In this document: piece after piece, positions 7,896 to 17,000 of the stretch
Layout: every line of letters starts with the position of its first letter
How positions within the stretch are numbered: the stretch's first letter is position 1
Origin: WHSO01 sp963732875
Lineage (GTDB): Bacteria > Pseudomonadota > Alphaproteobacteria > SMXQ01
Length of the DNA stretch: 64,000 nt
Direction of reading: 5' to 3'
Assembly (NCBI GenBank): GCA_963732875.1
Contig: CAVTBD010000002.1
Location: 1,054,001-1,118,000 of the forward strand
Position numbers and translations under genes: made by a program
Notes under the pieces: generated by a model
The model's database searches: none
The model's input: only the letters and a program-made list of their open reading frames with translations
What the model was told of the DNA's origin: nothing

Positions 7896-8351
7896 CTAGT
7901 CGTCGTCCCGGACGACGCGACAATTCGCGCCGCCGAGCACGCCGGTAAGGGTTTGGCCGTCGTCCGACAACGGCAGCAGGATGGAGCGATAAAGGATATT
8001 GCGACCCTTCGGCTCCTCGACCGAGCCGCCGTAGGTAATCGGGATGCAACGCCGGAGAACCTCTGGCAGATAGCGCGTGCCGCGCTCGGCGAGGGTGTCC
8101 ATCGCGAGCTCGGACAGTGGCCGGCCGGTCATGTCGTCGCCCGAGAACGCAGCATGCCACGCACCGAAGTGGGTGAACCTGGGTGCGGCGCCGGTCACAT
8201 CGATCATGAAGCAGTAGTCCCACATGTCCGGTATCGCCCCGCCATCGACGTCCGACACCGCCGGCAGGTCGCGCTCCCCGCAGAGATCGCGCCAATAATC
8301 CAGCAGCCGGAGCACCAGGCGGCGTTCCTTGGGATTGGTCGTTTCCGACAA
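7896..8351 (-). CDS. PAS-domain protein (PAS_5 / DUF1488-like small sensor)
   Basis: A 151-residue protein matching the short alphaproteobacterial PAS_5 type: an N-terminal helix (LVLRLLDYWRDLCGERDLP), then DMWDYCFMIDV, RFTHFGAWHAAFSGDDMTGRPLSEL and a final strand LLPLSDDGQTLTGVLGGANCR. There is no kinase, output or membrane segment, so it probably acts through a partner or as a single-domain sensor. It is divergent from aroQ and shares a 197-bp intergenic region with it. Confidence 0.75.
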   Translation of the reverse strand: MSETTNPKERRLVLRLLDYWRDLCGERDLPAVSDVDGGAIPDMWDYCFMIDVTGAAPRFTHFGAWHAAFSGDDMTGRPLSELAMDTLAERGTRYLPEVLRRCIPITYGGSVEEPKGRNILYRSILLPLSDDGQTLTGVLGGANCRVVRDDD

Positions 8352-8411
8352 CGCCCCTTACCTTTCCTCTTAAATCAACCGTGTTACGGAATGATTTGTG
8401 CCGAATTCTGG

Positions 8412-8427
8412 TTAAATCATGGTAAAC
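8412..8427. promoter_or_regulatory. Possible CtrA-like site between PAS gene and aroQ
   Basis: TTAA-N7-TAAAC differs by one base from the alphaproteobacterial CtrA consensus TTAA-N7-TTAAC and lies in the divergent promoter region. A single degenerate match is weak evidence. Confidence 0.25.
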
Positions 8428-8548
8428 GGGCGCCCGATCGGGCTAGGCCTGTCCCGTTGCGCGGGCCTTGGCCCATGCTATAAACCCAAGAACGCCCGTT
8501 CCGGGAGCGCTTCAAGGCCCCGCGACGGGAGGGGGACAGGGTAAGGCG

Positions 8549-9001
8549 ATGAGCCGTAACATATTGATTTTAAACGGCCCGAATCTCAACATGCTGGGCA
8601 CGCGGGAAGTCGAGGTGTACGGGCGCGAAACGCTCGCCGACATCGAGGTGCGCTGCCGGGCCCATGCCAAGACCCTCGGCCTCGAGGTCGATTTCCGCCA
8701 GACCAACAGCGAGGCGGAGCTGGTCGACTGGATCCAGGGCGCACGCGGCACCACGGCCGGCGTGATCGTCAATGCCGGCGCCTACACCCACACCTCCATC
8801 GCCATCTTGGACGCGCTCAGGATGCTGGAGGCGCCCGTCATCGAGGTGCACCTGTCCAACATCTTCCAGCGCGAGCCCTTCCGTGCCGAATCATACGTGT
8901 CGCGGGCTGCCAAGGGCATCATCGCCGGGCTCGGCGCGCACGGCTATCTGCTCGCGCTCGACGCCCTCAATCAACTCACCGCAACGGGAAGCAAGAAGTG
9001 A
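8549..9001 (+). CDS. aroQ: Type II 3-dehydroquinate dehydratase
   Basis: A 150-residue dodecameric type II dehydroquinase, which converts 3-dehydroquinate to 3-dehydroshikimate in the shikimate pathway. Motifs seen are LNGPNLNMLGTREVEVYG (lid loop and catalytic Tyr region), FRQTNSEAELVDWI, INAGAYTHTS-like NAGAYTHTSIAILDAL, and VIEVHLSNIFQREPFR with the catalytic His. The start at 8549 has AAGG 6 nt upstream. The stop TGA overlaps the GTG start of accB; the aroQ-accB-accC order is common in alphaproteobacteria and points to one transcript. Confidence 0.96.
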   Translation: MSRNILILNGPNLNMLGTREVEVYGRETLADIEVRCRAHAKTLGLEVDFRQTNSEAELVDWIQGARGTTAGVIVNAGAYTHTSIAILDALRMLEAPVIEVHLSNIFQREPFRAESYVSRAAKGIIAGLGAHGYLLALDALNQLTATGSKK

Positions 9002-9456
9002 TCGGCAAACGCGACATCGACGAAGCCCTGATCCAGCGGCTCATCGAGATTCTCAACGACAACGGCCTGACCGAGATCGAGGTCGGCGTCGGCCGCCACC
9101 ACGTGCGCGTGGCGCGCGGCCAGACCGTCGCGGCGGCGGCCGCAGCCCCGGCCGCAGCGACCACCGCATCCACCGCCGCTAACACGGCTCCTTCTTCCGC
9201 TGCCGAGACCGCCAAATCCCATCCCGGCGCCGTCACCTCGCCCATGGTCGGCACGGTCTACGTCGCGCCCGAGCCGGGTGCCGCGCCCTTCATCAAGGAA
9301 GGCGACGTGGTCAAGGAAGGCCAGACGCTCCTGCTGATCGAGGCGATGAAGACCATGAATCCGATCCGCGCCCCGCGCGCGGGCAAGGTCGCCCAGATAT
9401 TCGCCACCAACGCCGCGCCAGTGGAATACGGCGAAGTCCTTCTCATCATCGAGTGA
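8998..9456 (+). CDS. accB: Biotin carboxyl carrier protein of acetyl-CoA carboxylase
   Basis: A 152-residue BCCP subunit of acetyl-CoA carboxylase for fatty acid synthesis. The N-terminal helix region (IDEALIQRLIEILNDNGLTEIEV) is followed by an Ala/Thr-rich linker (about 42-75) and a biotinyl domain with EAMKTMN, where Lys118 carries biotin. The thumb loop region VAPEPGAAPF is typical of AccB. The GTG start overlaps the aroQ stop, suggesting translational coupling. Confidence 0.96.
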   Translation: MIGKRDIDEALIQRLIEILNDNGLTEIEVGVGRHHVRVARGQTVAAAAAAPAAATTASTAANTAPSSAAETAKSHPGAVTSPMVGTVYVAPEPGAAPFIKEGDVVKEGQTLLLIEAMKTMNPIRAPRAGKVAQIFATNAAPVEYGEVLLIIE

Positions 9457-9504
9457 TGGCAAGCCGCCGGCCAGCCGCGGACACAGAGCGGAACGGAACC
9501 CTCC

Positions 9505-10845
9505 ATGTTTGACAAAGTGCTGATCGCCAACCGCGGCGAGATCGCGTTGCGCGTGCACCGCGCGTGCAAGGAGATGGGGATCGCCACGGTCGCGGTCCAT
9601 TCCACCGTCGACGCCGATGCCATGCACGTACGGCTCGCCGACGAGAGCGTGTGCATCGGGGAAGCCCCCGCCGCGCGCAGCTACCTCAACATGGCCGCCC
9701 TGATCTCCGCGGCGACCATCACCAACGCCGACGCGATCCACCCGGGCTACGGGCTGCTGTCCGAGAACGCCGCCTTCGCCCAGATGGTCGAGGACCACGG
9801 TTTCGTGTTCATCGGCCCCTCGCCCGACCACATCCGCATGATGGGCGACAAGATCACCGCCAAGGACGCCATGAAGTCCCTCGGCGTGCCGGTGGTGCCG
9901 GGCTCCGACGGCGGCGTGCCCGACGAGCTGCACGCCCGTGCGGCGGCCGAGAAGATCGGCTACCCGGTGCTGATCAAGGCGACCAGCGGCGGCGGCGGGC
10001 GCGGCATGAAGGTCGCCGCCAGCGCCGAGGAGATCGGGTTCGCCTTCTCCACCGCGCGCAGCGAAGCCAAGGTCAACTTCGGCAACGACGAAGTCTACAT
10101 CGAGAAATACCTGGGCCAGCCGCGCCACATCGAAATCCAGGTGCTGGCCGATTCCTTCGGCAGCGTGATCCATCTCGGCGACCGCGACTGCTCGCTCCAA
10201 CGCCGCCACCAGAAGCTCCTCGAGGAGGCCCCCTCCCCCGCGCTGAATACCGCCGAGCGCGCCGCCATCGGCACCACGGTGGCAAAAGCAATTGCCAAGC
10301 TCGGCTACCTCGGCGCCGGCACGCTCGAGTTCCTCTACGAGGACGGCGAGTTCTACTTCATCGAGATGAACACCCGCGTCCAGGTCGAGCACCCCGTCAC
10401 CGAGATGATCACCGGCATCGACATCGTGCGCGAACAGATCCGCATCGCCGCCGGCCTGCCGCTCGGCTACGCCCAGAGCGACATCGGCTTTTCGGGCCAT
10501 GCCATCGAATGCCGCATCAACGCGGAAAATCCCCAGACCTTCGTGCCCGCCCCCGGTCGTATCGGCGACTACCATCCGCCGGGCGGGCTCGGCGTGCGCG
10601 TCGATTCGGCGCTCTATGCGGGCTATGTCGTGCCGCCACATTACGATAGCCTGATCTCCAAGCTGATCGTCCACGGCAAGACCCGGAACGAGGCGCTGAT
10701 GCGGCTCCGGCGCGCGCTGCAGGAATACGTGATCGAGGGAGTGGACACCACCATCCCGCTCCACATGCGCCTCACCGAGGACCCGGATTTCGTCAACGGC
10801 GATTACGACATCCACTGGCTCGAGCGGTTCGTCGGGCTGAAATAG
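9505..10845 (+). CDS. accC: Biotin carboxylase subunit of acetyl-CoA carboxylase
   Basis: A 446-residue ATP-grasp enzyme that carboxylates the biotin on AccB. Visible: N-terminal FDKVLIANRGEIALR, the glycine-rich ATP loop SGGGGRGMK, the EKYL and RDCSLQRRHQK segments, and the catalytic FIEMNTRVQVEHPVTE. The length matches the family exactly. It lies 48 bp downstream of accB and in the same operon. Confidence 0.97.
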   Translation: MFDKVLIANRGEIALRVHRACKEMGIATVAVHSTVDADAMHVRLADESVCIGEAPAARSYLNMAALISAATITNADAIHPGYGLLSENAAFAQMVEDHGFVFIGPSPDHIRMMGDKITAKDAMKSLGVPVVPGSDGGVPDELHARAAAEKIGYPVLIKATSGGGGRGMKVAASAEEIGFAFSTARSEAKVNFGNDEVYIEKYLGQPRHIEIQVLADSFGSVIHLGDRDCSLQRRHQKLLEEAPSPALNTAERAAIGTTVAKAIAKLGYLGAGTLEFLYEDGEFYFIEMNTRVQVEHPVTEMITGIDIVREQIRIAAGLPLGYAQSDIGFSGHAIECRINAENPQTFVPAPGRIGDYHPPGGLGVRVDSALYAGYVVPPHYDSLISKLIVHGKTRNEALMRLRRALQEYVIEGVDTTIPLHMRLTEDPDFVNGDYDIHWLERFVGLK

Positions 10846-10858
10846 ACGGAGGCAAGAC

Positions 10859-11527
10859 GTGACGCGGGACGGTACCCCCACCCCGCTGACCCCGGACCTC
10901 CTGCTTCGTATCTACGCGGCGGGCATCTTCCCGATGGCGGAGGATGCCGACGACCCGACCCTCTACTGGGTCGATCCCGAGATGCGCGGCATCCTGCCGC
11001 TCGACCGCTTCCACGTTTCGCGCAAGCTGCAGCGCACGCTGCGCCGTAATCCGTTCGAGATGCGCTGCGACACGGCCTTCGACGAGGTCGTGGCCGCCTG
11101 CGCGCGGGCCCGGTTCCAGCGGCCCTCGACCTGGATCAACGGCGAGATCCGCCGCCTGGTCTCCGAGCTGCACCGCATGGGCCACGCCCATTCGGTGGAA
11201 AGCTGGCAGGACGGCGCGCTCGTGGGCGGGCTCTACGGCGTATCGCTCGGCGGCGCGTTCTTCGGCGAAAGCATGTTCAGCACCGCGACCGATGCCTCCA
11301 AGATCGCGCTGTGCCACCTCGTCGCCCGGCTCCGGCGCGGCGGCTACCGTCTGCTCGACACCCAGTTCGTGACCGAGCACCTGACCCAGTTCGGCGCGAT
11401 CGAGATTCCGCGCGCCGAGTACCAGGCGTTGCTGACCGACGCGCTGGCGGCGAACGCGGAATTCTACTTGGGCGCGCTCAACGCAGGCGACTTGGCGTTC
11501 AGGCAGTCCTTCACCCAGACGTCGTAG
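10859..11527 (+). CDS. aat: Leucyl/phenylalanyl-tRNA-protein transferase
   Basis: A 222-residue enzyme that attaches Leu or Phe to proteins with N-terminal Arg or Lys, feeding the ClpS-ClpA N-degron pathway. Family motifs are GIFPMAE, the STWIN segment, GHAHSVESW, LVGGLYGVSLGGAFFGESMFS and LLDTQFVTEHL. It uses a GTG start with GGAGG 8-12 nt upstream. Its last 64 bp overlap the convergent DUF2155 gene. The gene is intact although clpS and clpA in this window are not. Confidence 0.95.
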   Translation: MTRDGTPTPLTPDLLLRIYAAGIFPMAEDADDPTLYWVDPEMRGILPLDRFHVSRKLQRTLRRNPFEMRCDTAFDEVVAACARARFQRPSTWINGEIRRLVSELHRMGHAHSVESWQDGALVGGLYGVSLGGAFFGESMFSTATDASKIALCHLVARLRRGGYRLLDTQFVTEHLTQFGAIEIPRAEYQALLTDALAANAEFYLGALNAGDLAFRQSFTQTS

Positions 11528-11919
11528 ACCGGGTGCTGCAGCGCATTCAGCGCCGGCGACGACGCGAACATCCATCCCTTGAACAGCGACACCGGCGGCT
11601 CGCCCGGGCGGATCTCGCGAATCTCCATCAGCGCCGCGCTCTCCGGCGGCTCTTCGGGCGAATGCTTGAGACAGCGATGCACGGTGATCTCGAGCGTGCC
11701 GAAGCGCACCGGCGTATCGAGCGGCGCCTCGAAGGTGGAGATGCGCGCGGTCACCTTGTCGAGCCCCTGCAGCAGCGCGCCGGTGCCGACCAGGTCGGTC
11801 GCCGCCGCCGGCAGCGCCATGCACACAACGGCAAGCGCCCCGGCGAGGAGGCGCGTCACGGACAGTCTCGGCAAGGACGACAACACGGAAAACCTCTTGC
11901 TGGGCGCTCTCGCGCTCAC
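11464..11919 (-). CDS. DUF2155 family exported protein
   Basis: A 151-residue protein of the alphaproteobacterial DUF2155 family, function unknown. A signal peptide is visible (RLLAGALAVVCMALPAAA), so it is periplasmic. The mature part has the family pattern ARISTFEAPLDTPVRFGTLEI, FKGWMFASSPALNALQHPVYDVWV with a final Cys pair (HRCLK and VKDC) that could form a disulfide. It overlaps the methyltransferase gene by ATGA and converges on aat. Its linkage with the NDUFA12 gene is common in this class. Confidence 0.88.
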   Translation of the reverse strand: MSARAPSKRFSVLSSLPRLSVTRLLAGALAVVCMALPAAATDLVGTGALLQGLDKVTARISTFEAPLDTPVRFGTLEITVHRCLKHSPEEPPESAALMEIREIRPGEPPVSLFKGWMFASSPALNALQHPVYDVWVKDCLNAKSPALSAPK

Positions 11920-12677
11920 GGCTTGAGCGCGACGAAGCGCAGGCGCACGTAATCAACCCACCACCGGTCCCGCGTGGCATCGAACAGCGCGGACCGCACG
12001 CGCTCGGCGACGTCGCGGTGGAACGCCGCCACCTCGCCTTCCGGCAACAGCGCGTCGAACGCGGCGGCGAACACCACCAGCCAGTCCTCCAGCGCGCAGT
12101 CGAGGTCGGTGGGACGCGGGAAATGCTCCATTGCAGCGACCCGGAAACCCGCCGCGGTCAGGCGCCGTGTGTAGTCCCCGGGCGTCGGGAACAACCACGG
12201 CACCGTCGGGCGCCCGTCGATGCCGCGCGCATCGAGCGCGGCGAGGATCGCTTCCAGCAAGTGCGCGATGTTGCCGGCGCCGCCCATCTCGGCGACGAAG
12301 CGCCCGCCCGGACGGAGCGCGCGGAACGCGCCCGCGATCACCGCGTCGGCCTTCACCATCCAGTGCAGCGCGGCGTTGGAGAACACGGCGTCGAATTCCG
12401 CCGCGAACGGCAGCGATTCCCCGGGAACGACGCGGGCATCGAGGCCGCGGCCCCTGGCCGCCTCCACCTGGGCCGGACTCGCATCGACGCCGGTGACCAC
12501 CGCGCCGCTTGCAGCAAGCTCCACGGTCAGGGCACCGTCACCGCAGCCGAGATCGAGGATGCGTTCGCCCGGACGCGGCGCGAGCAGCGCGAGCACATCA
12601 TGGCCGAGCGCGGGTACGAAGCCCGCGTCGCGGGCATAGAGACCGGGATTCCAGTCCCGCTGCGGCGGGGCGTTCAC
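11916..12677 (-). CDS. Class I SAM-dependent methyltransferase
   Basis: A 253-residue Rossmann-fold methyltransferase resembling the trans-aconitate methyltransferase / BioC group. Motif I is ILDLGCGDGALT near residue 41, motif II VTGVDASPAQVEAARGRG, and FDAVFSNAALHWM and ALRPGGRFVAEMGG follow. The substrate is unknown. It overlaps mlaD upstream and DUF2155 downstream by 4 bp each, so it is part of a tightly coupled NDUFA12-mlaD-methyltransferase-DUF2155 set. Confidence 0.85.
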   Translation of the reverse strand: MNAPPQRDWNPGLYARDAGFVPALGHDVLALLAPRPGERILDLGCGDGALTVELAASGAVVTGVDASPAQVEAARGRGLDARVVPGESLPFAAEFDAVFSNAALHWMVKADAVIAGAFRALRPGGRFVAEMGGAGNIAHLLEAILAALDARGIDGRPTVPWLFPTPGDYTRRLTAAGFRVAAMEHFPRPTDLDCALEDWLVVFAAAFDALLPEGEVAAFHRDVAERVRSALFDATRDRWWVDYVRLRFVALKP

Positions 12678-13243
12678 TTGGCCTTGGGCTGCGCCGACGG
12701 ATTCGCCTTCGGCGGCTGCGATTGTCCCGGCGGCGCAAGCGGCTCGAGACCACCCGGCGCCTTGTCACCGCCGGCACCCGGCTTGTCGCCGCCGTCGAGT
12801 CCGCCCTTGGACGAGAACATGGCCTTGCCGATCAGGTCGACCAGATTGACCGCGCCCTGCGTGACGGTGATCTCGCCCCCCGGCGCGATGTCCTTCGTAT
12901 CCCCGCCCGGGGTGAGCAGGACGTAGCTGCCGCCGAGCAGGCCGTTGAGCGAGACCTCGGCCGCGGTGTCGGTGGGCAGCTTCACGTAAGGCTCGATGTT
13001 GAGGGTGATGATCGCCTGGAACGTCTTGGGATCGAGCCGCGTGGTCGCGACCGAGCCGACCTTGATGCCGGCGAGGCGCACGTCGTCGCCCTCTTTGAGG
13101 TCGCCGACGCGGTCGAACCGCGCCGTCACCGGATAGCCGGTGGTGGTCCTGAGCGAGGCGTTGGAATAGGCGAAGATCACGAACACGGCCGCCACCAGCA
13201 GCACAACGCCGCCCAGCACCGTTTCGATCATGTTGCTCTTCAT
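12674..13243 (-). CDS. mlaD: MlaD-type lipid-transport substrate-binding protein
   Basis: A 189-residue MCE-domain protein anchored by one N-terminal helix (about residues 6-27), the periplasmic component of the Mla system that maintains outer-membrane lipid asymmetry. The MCE domain spans about 38-115 (VTARFDRVGDLKEGDDVRLAG, GSYVLLTPGG). A hydrophobic helix LVDLIGKAMF follows, then a Gly/Pro/Ala-rich low-complexity tail. Other mla genes are not in the window. Confidence 0.92.
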   Translation of the reverse strand: MKSNMIETVLGGVVLLVAAVFVIFAYSNASLRTTTGYPVTARFDRVGDLKEGDDVRLAGIKVGSVATTRLDPKTFQAIITLNIEPYVKLPTDTAAEVSLNGLLGGSYVLLTPGGDTKDIAPGGEITVTQGAVNLVDLIGKAMFSSKGGLDGGDKPGAGGDKAPGGLEPLAPPGQSQPPKANPSAQPKAK

Positions 13244-13283
13244 CGGCGGTTCTCCGGTACGCAGGTTTCCGGCGTCGGGACGA

Positions 13284-13649
13284 TCAGTTGGGGCGCCACG
13301 GCTGATAGTCGCCGGTGGCGCGCGCGCGGCGACCGCCTTTCAGCAGCGAACCCGGCGGCCGGTAGGCAAGATCGGTGCCGGTCATGTTCGGCACGTGGGG
13401 CTTCTGCCACGGACGGCGGGCGAGCGCGGCGGCGTCCGGCACCTTGTCCGAGGTGTGATGCAGCCAGGCGTGCCACACCGGCGGCACCTTGGAGCCGTCC
13501 GGTTCGCCGGCATAAAGCACCCAGCGGCGCTCGCGGCCGTTGTTCTTTGGGTCGCGGCGCGACGGGTCGCGGTAGTAGCGGTTACCGTATTCGTCCTCGC
13601 CGACGAACTGGCCGCGCAGCCAGGTCAAGAGACGGGTGCCAATGGTCAC
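13284..13649 (-). CDS. NDUFA12-family complex I accessory subunit
   Basis: A 121-residue homologue of mitochondrial NDUFA12 (B17.2), an accessory subunit of NADH:ubiquinone oxidoreductase found in alphaproteobacteria. The family pattern is clear: GEDEYGNRYYRDP, RRWVLYAGEPDGSKVPPVWHAWLHH, WQKPHVPNMTGT, and YRPPGSLLKGG. It starts with GTG at 13649. First gene of the leftward set ending at DUF2155, and divergent from nrdJ. Confidence 0.95.
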   Translation of the reverse strand: MTIGTRLLTWLRGQFVGEDEYGNRYYRDPSRRDPKNNGRERRWVLYAGEPDGSKVPPVWHAWLHHTSDKVPDAAALARRPWQKPHVPNMTGTDLAYRPPGSLLKGGRRARATGDYQPWRPN

Positions 13650-13846
13650 GAACGCAAATCTCCGGTACGGGTCTCAATGTCGGCGGAATATGGCACCCTC
13701 GTCCGCGAGGGACAAGCCCGCATTGGCCGCGCGCGGCGACGCGCGATCGCTGCCTTGTCGCTTGGCGCAAAAGACAAAATAGCCGCCGACGCGCGGCGTT
13801 GCCGAATCGTGGGACAGGATACGCGTGACATGCGCCTGTCGCCGTT

Positions 13847-13862
13847 TTTCAATATATTGTGT
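13847..13862 (+). promoter_or_regulatory. NrdR box 1 upstream of nrdJ
   Basis: Matches the NrdR consensus ACACWATATATWGTGT at 13 of 16 positions, with a perfect core and right half (C-A-ATATAT-T-GTGT). NrdR is the ATP/dATP-responsive repressor of ribonucleotide reductase genes. Confidence 0.7.
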
Positions 13863-13890
13863 GTTCTGCCTCTGAAAACCCAATTTGTGG

Positions 13891-13920
13891 TTGACACCGA
13901 ATCCCCGCTATATTTAGAGT
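13891..13920 (+). promoter_or_regulatory. Putative nrdJ promoter
   Basis: A perfect TTGACA -35 hexamer (13891-13896) with TAGAGT (13915-13920) at 18-bp spacing as a possible -10. NrdR box 2 overlaps this -10, consistent with repression by occlusion. Confidence 0.45.
13905..13920 (+). promoter_or_regulatory. NrdR box 2 (degenerate) upstream of nrdJ
   Basis: CCGC-T-ATATTT-A-GAGT matches the NrdR consensus at 12 of 16 positions. It lies 58 bp (centre to centre) downstream of box 1, more than the roughly 30 bp often seen between paired boxes. Confidence 0.5.
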
Positions 13921-14060
13921 TAAAAGTCCCGCCGCTGCCTAGATGTAGAGCCCGGCAGAGACGAATCAGGGCGAAATCCTTGGGGTAGGACAAGCGGGGG
14001 TTGTTCGGGACATGCGGTCCGGGCGCACGGCGTCGGATCGCGCAGATTGGGGGGCAGTCG

Positions 14061-17000
14061 ATGCGTATCCAGCGGCATTTCACGAAGTCAGGCCAGTCCG
14101 CTTACCAGGGAATCGAGTTCCGCGAAGCCACCAGCGAAATCCGCAATCCGGACGGATCCGTGGTGTTCTCGCTGCGCGACTTCGACGTGCCCAAGGCCTT
14201 CTCGCAGGTCGCCACCGACATCATCGCGCAGAAGTACTTCCGCAAGGCGGGCGTGCCGGCGCGGCTCAAGCCGATCGAGGAGGCAGACGTGCCGTCGTGG
14301 CTGTGGCGCCACGTGCCCGACGAGGACGCCCTCGCTCAGCTGCCCAAGGCCGAACGCTTCACCGGCGAGACCAGCGCCAAGCAGGTGTTCCGGCGTCTCG
14401 CCGGTACCTGGACCTACTGGGGCTGGAAGGGCGGCTACTACGACACCGAGGAGGACGCCCGCGCCTTCTACGACGAGCTGCGCCACATGCTCGCGCGCCA
14501 GATGGCCGCGCCCAACTCGCCGCAGTGGTTCAATACCGGCCTGCACTGGGCCTACGGCATCGACGGGCCGAGCCAGGGTCACTACTACGTGGACTACCGC
14601 TCGGGCGAGATGGTGACCTCCAACTCCGCCTACGAGCATCCCCAGCCCCATGCCTGCTTCATCCAGTCGGTCGCCGACGATCTCGTCAACGAAGGCGGCA
14701 TCATGGACCTGTGGGTGCGCGAGGCGCGGCTGTTCAAGTACGGCTCGGGCACCGGCTCCAACTTCTCCAAGATCCGCGGCGAGAACGAGCGCCTGTCGGG
14801 CGGCGGCAAGTCGTCGGGCCTGATGAGCTTCCTCAAGATCGGCGACCGCGCCGCGGGCGCGATCAAGTCGGGCGGCACCACGCGCCGCGCGGCCAAGATG
14901 GTGACCATCGACGTCGACCACCCCGACATCGAGGACTACATCAACTGGAAGGTCGTCGAAGAGCAGAAGGTCGCCGCCCTGGTGGCCGGCTCCAAGCTCT
15001 GCAACGTCCATCTGAACGCCGTGATGCAGGCCTGCCAGGGCCGCGGCGACGGCGAGGCGGTGGAGGCTTTCGAAAAGGAAGAGGACGCCTTCGATCCGCG
15101 CAAGAACAAGGCGCTCAAGAAGGCGATCATCGGCGCGCGCAAGGCGATGATCCCGGAAAACTTCGTTCAGCGCGTGATCCAGTTCGCCAAGCAGGGCTAC
15201 GAAGCGATCGACTTCAAGACCTACGACACGGACTGGGATTCGCATGCCTACCTGACCGTCTCCGGCCAGAACTCGAACAATTCAGTACGCATCACCAACG
15301 AATTCCTGAAAGCGGTCATCGACGACGGCGACTGGACCCTGACGCGGCGCACCGACGGCAACGTGCACAAGGTCATCCGCGCCCGCGACCTGTGGGACCA
15401 GATCGGCTATGCCGCCTGGGCCTCGGCCGATCCCGGCGTGCAGTTCGACACCACCATCAACGAGTGGCACACCTGCACCGCCGCGGGGCGCATCAACGCG
15501 TCCAACCCGTGCTCGGAATACATGTTCCTCGACGACACGGCGTGCAACCTCGCCTCCATCAACCTGCTCGCGTTCCGCAAACAAGACGGCATGGTCGACA
15601 TCAAGTCGTATGAATACGCCGTGCGGCTGTGGACCATGGTGCTGGAAATCTCGGTGCTGATGGCGCAGTTCCCGTCCCGGGAAATCGCCCAGCTCTCCTA
15701 CGACTACCGCACGCTCGGCCTCGGCTTCGCCAACATCGGCGGCCTCCTGATGGCGTCGGGCCTCGGCTATGATTCGCGCGAGGGCCGTGCCATGGCAGGC
15801 GCGCTGACCGCGATCCTGACCGGCGTCGCCTACGCCACCTCGGCCGAGATGGCCGATGAGCTCGGCGCGTTCCCCGACTATGCGCGCAACCGCGAGCCCA
15901 TGCTGCGGGTGATCCGCAACCACCGCCGCGCCGCCTACGGCGAGAGCGACGGCTACGAGGGGCTGACCGTGACGCCGGTGCCGCTCGACATCGAGGCCTG
16001 CCCCGACATCAACCTCGCCGTCGCGGCGGGGCGTGCCTGGGACCGCGCGCTCGAGCTCGGCGAGCAGCACGGCTACCGCAACGCGCAGGCCTCCGTGATC
16101 GCGCCCACCGGCACCATCGGCCTGGTGATGGACTGCGACACCACCGGCATCGAGCCCGACTTCGCGCTGGTGAAGTTCAAGAAGCTCGCCGGCGGCGGCT
16201 ACTTCAAGATCATCAACCGGGTCGTGCCGGGCGCGCTGCGGACCATGGGCTACGCCGAGTCCCAGATCGACGAGATCACCCGCTACGCGGTCGGTCATGC
16301 CACGCTGATCGACGCGCCGGGCGTCAACCACGAAACCCTGAAGGCCCGGGGCTTCACCGAGGAAGTCCTGCAGAAGGTCGAGGAAGCGGTGGTTTCCGCC
16401 TTCGACCTGCGCTTCGTGTTCAACCGCTTCACGCTCGGCGATGCCTTCTGCAAGGACGCGCTCGGCTTCACGGACGCGGAGCTGAACGATCCCAGCTTCA
16501 GCATGCTGGATGCGCTCGGCTTCAAGAAGTCCGAGATCGAGGCGGCCAACACCTACTGCGCCGGCGCCATGACGCTGGAGGGTGCGCCGCACCTCAAGGA
16601 CGAGCACCTGCCGGTGTTCGACTGCGCCAACCCGTGCGGCAAGATCGGCAAGCGATTCCTGCCGTGGCAGAGCCACATCAACATGCTGGCCGCGTGTCAG
16701 CCGTTCATCTCGGGCGCCATCTCCAAGACCATCAACATGCCCAACTGGGCCACGGTCGAGGAGTGCAAGGAAGCCTACCTGATGTCGTGGCAGCTCGCGC
16801 TCAAGGCGAACGCGCTCTACCGCGACGGCTCCAAGCTCAGCCAGCCGCTCAACGCGCAGCTCCTCAGCGACGATGCCGAGGACGACGCCGGGGAGGCCGC
16901 CGCCGAGCTGATGGCCGCCCCCCAGGGCGAGCGCGCCCAGGTCATCGCCGAGCGCATCGTCGAGAAGTTCGTGTCCGGCCGCAAGACCCTGCCGCCCAGG

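Larger units (their letters stand above)
13650..14060. other. 411-bp intergenic region between NDUFA12 gene and nrdJ
   Basis: Divergent promoter region. It is noticeably AT-rich at 13845-13925, holding two NrdR-like boxes and a TTGACA hexamer, then a roughly 140-nt GC-rich leader to the nrdJ start. No B12 box or cobalamin riboswitch core is visible in the leader. Confidence 0.7.

Noticed and set aside
8971..10881. Long minus-strand open frame opposite accB-accC
   Set aside because: A GC-rich codon shadow (rich in His, Asp, Gly, Val) with no domain; the plus-strand genes are unmistakable.
13921..14060. Cobalamin riboswitch in the nrdJ leader
   Set aside because: No B12 box or matching core; the leader is simply GC-rich.
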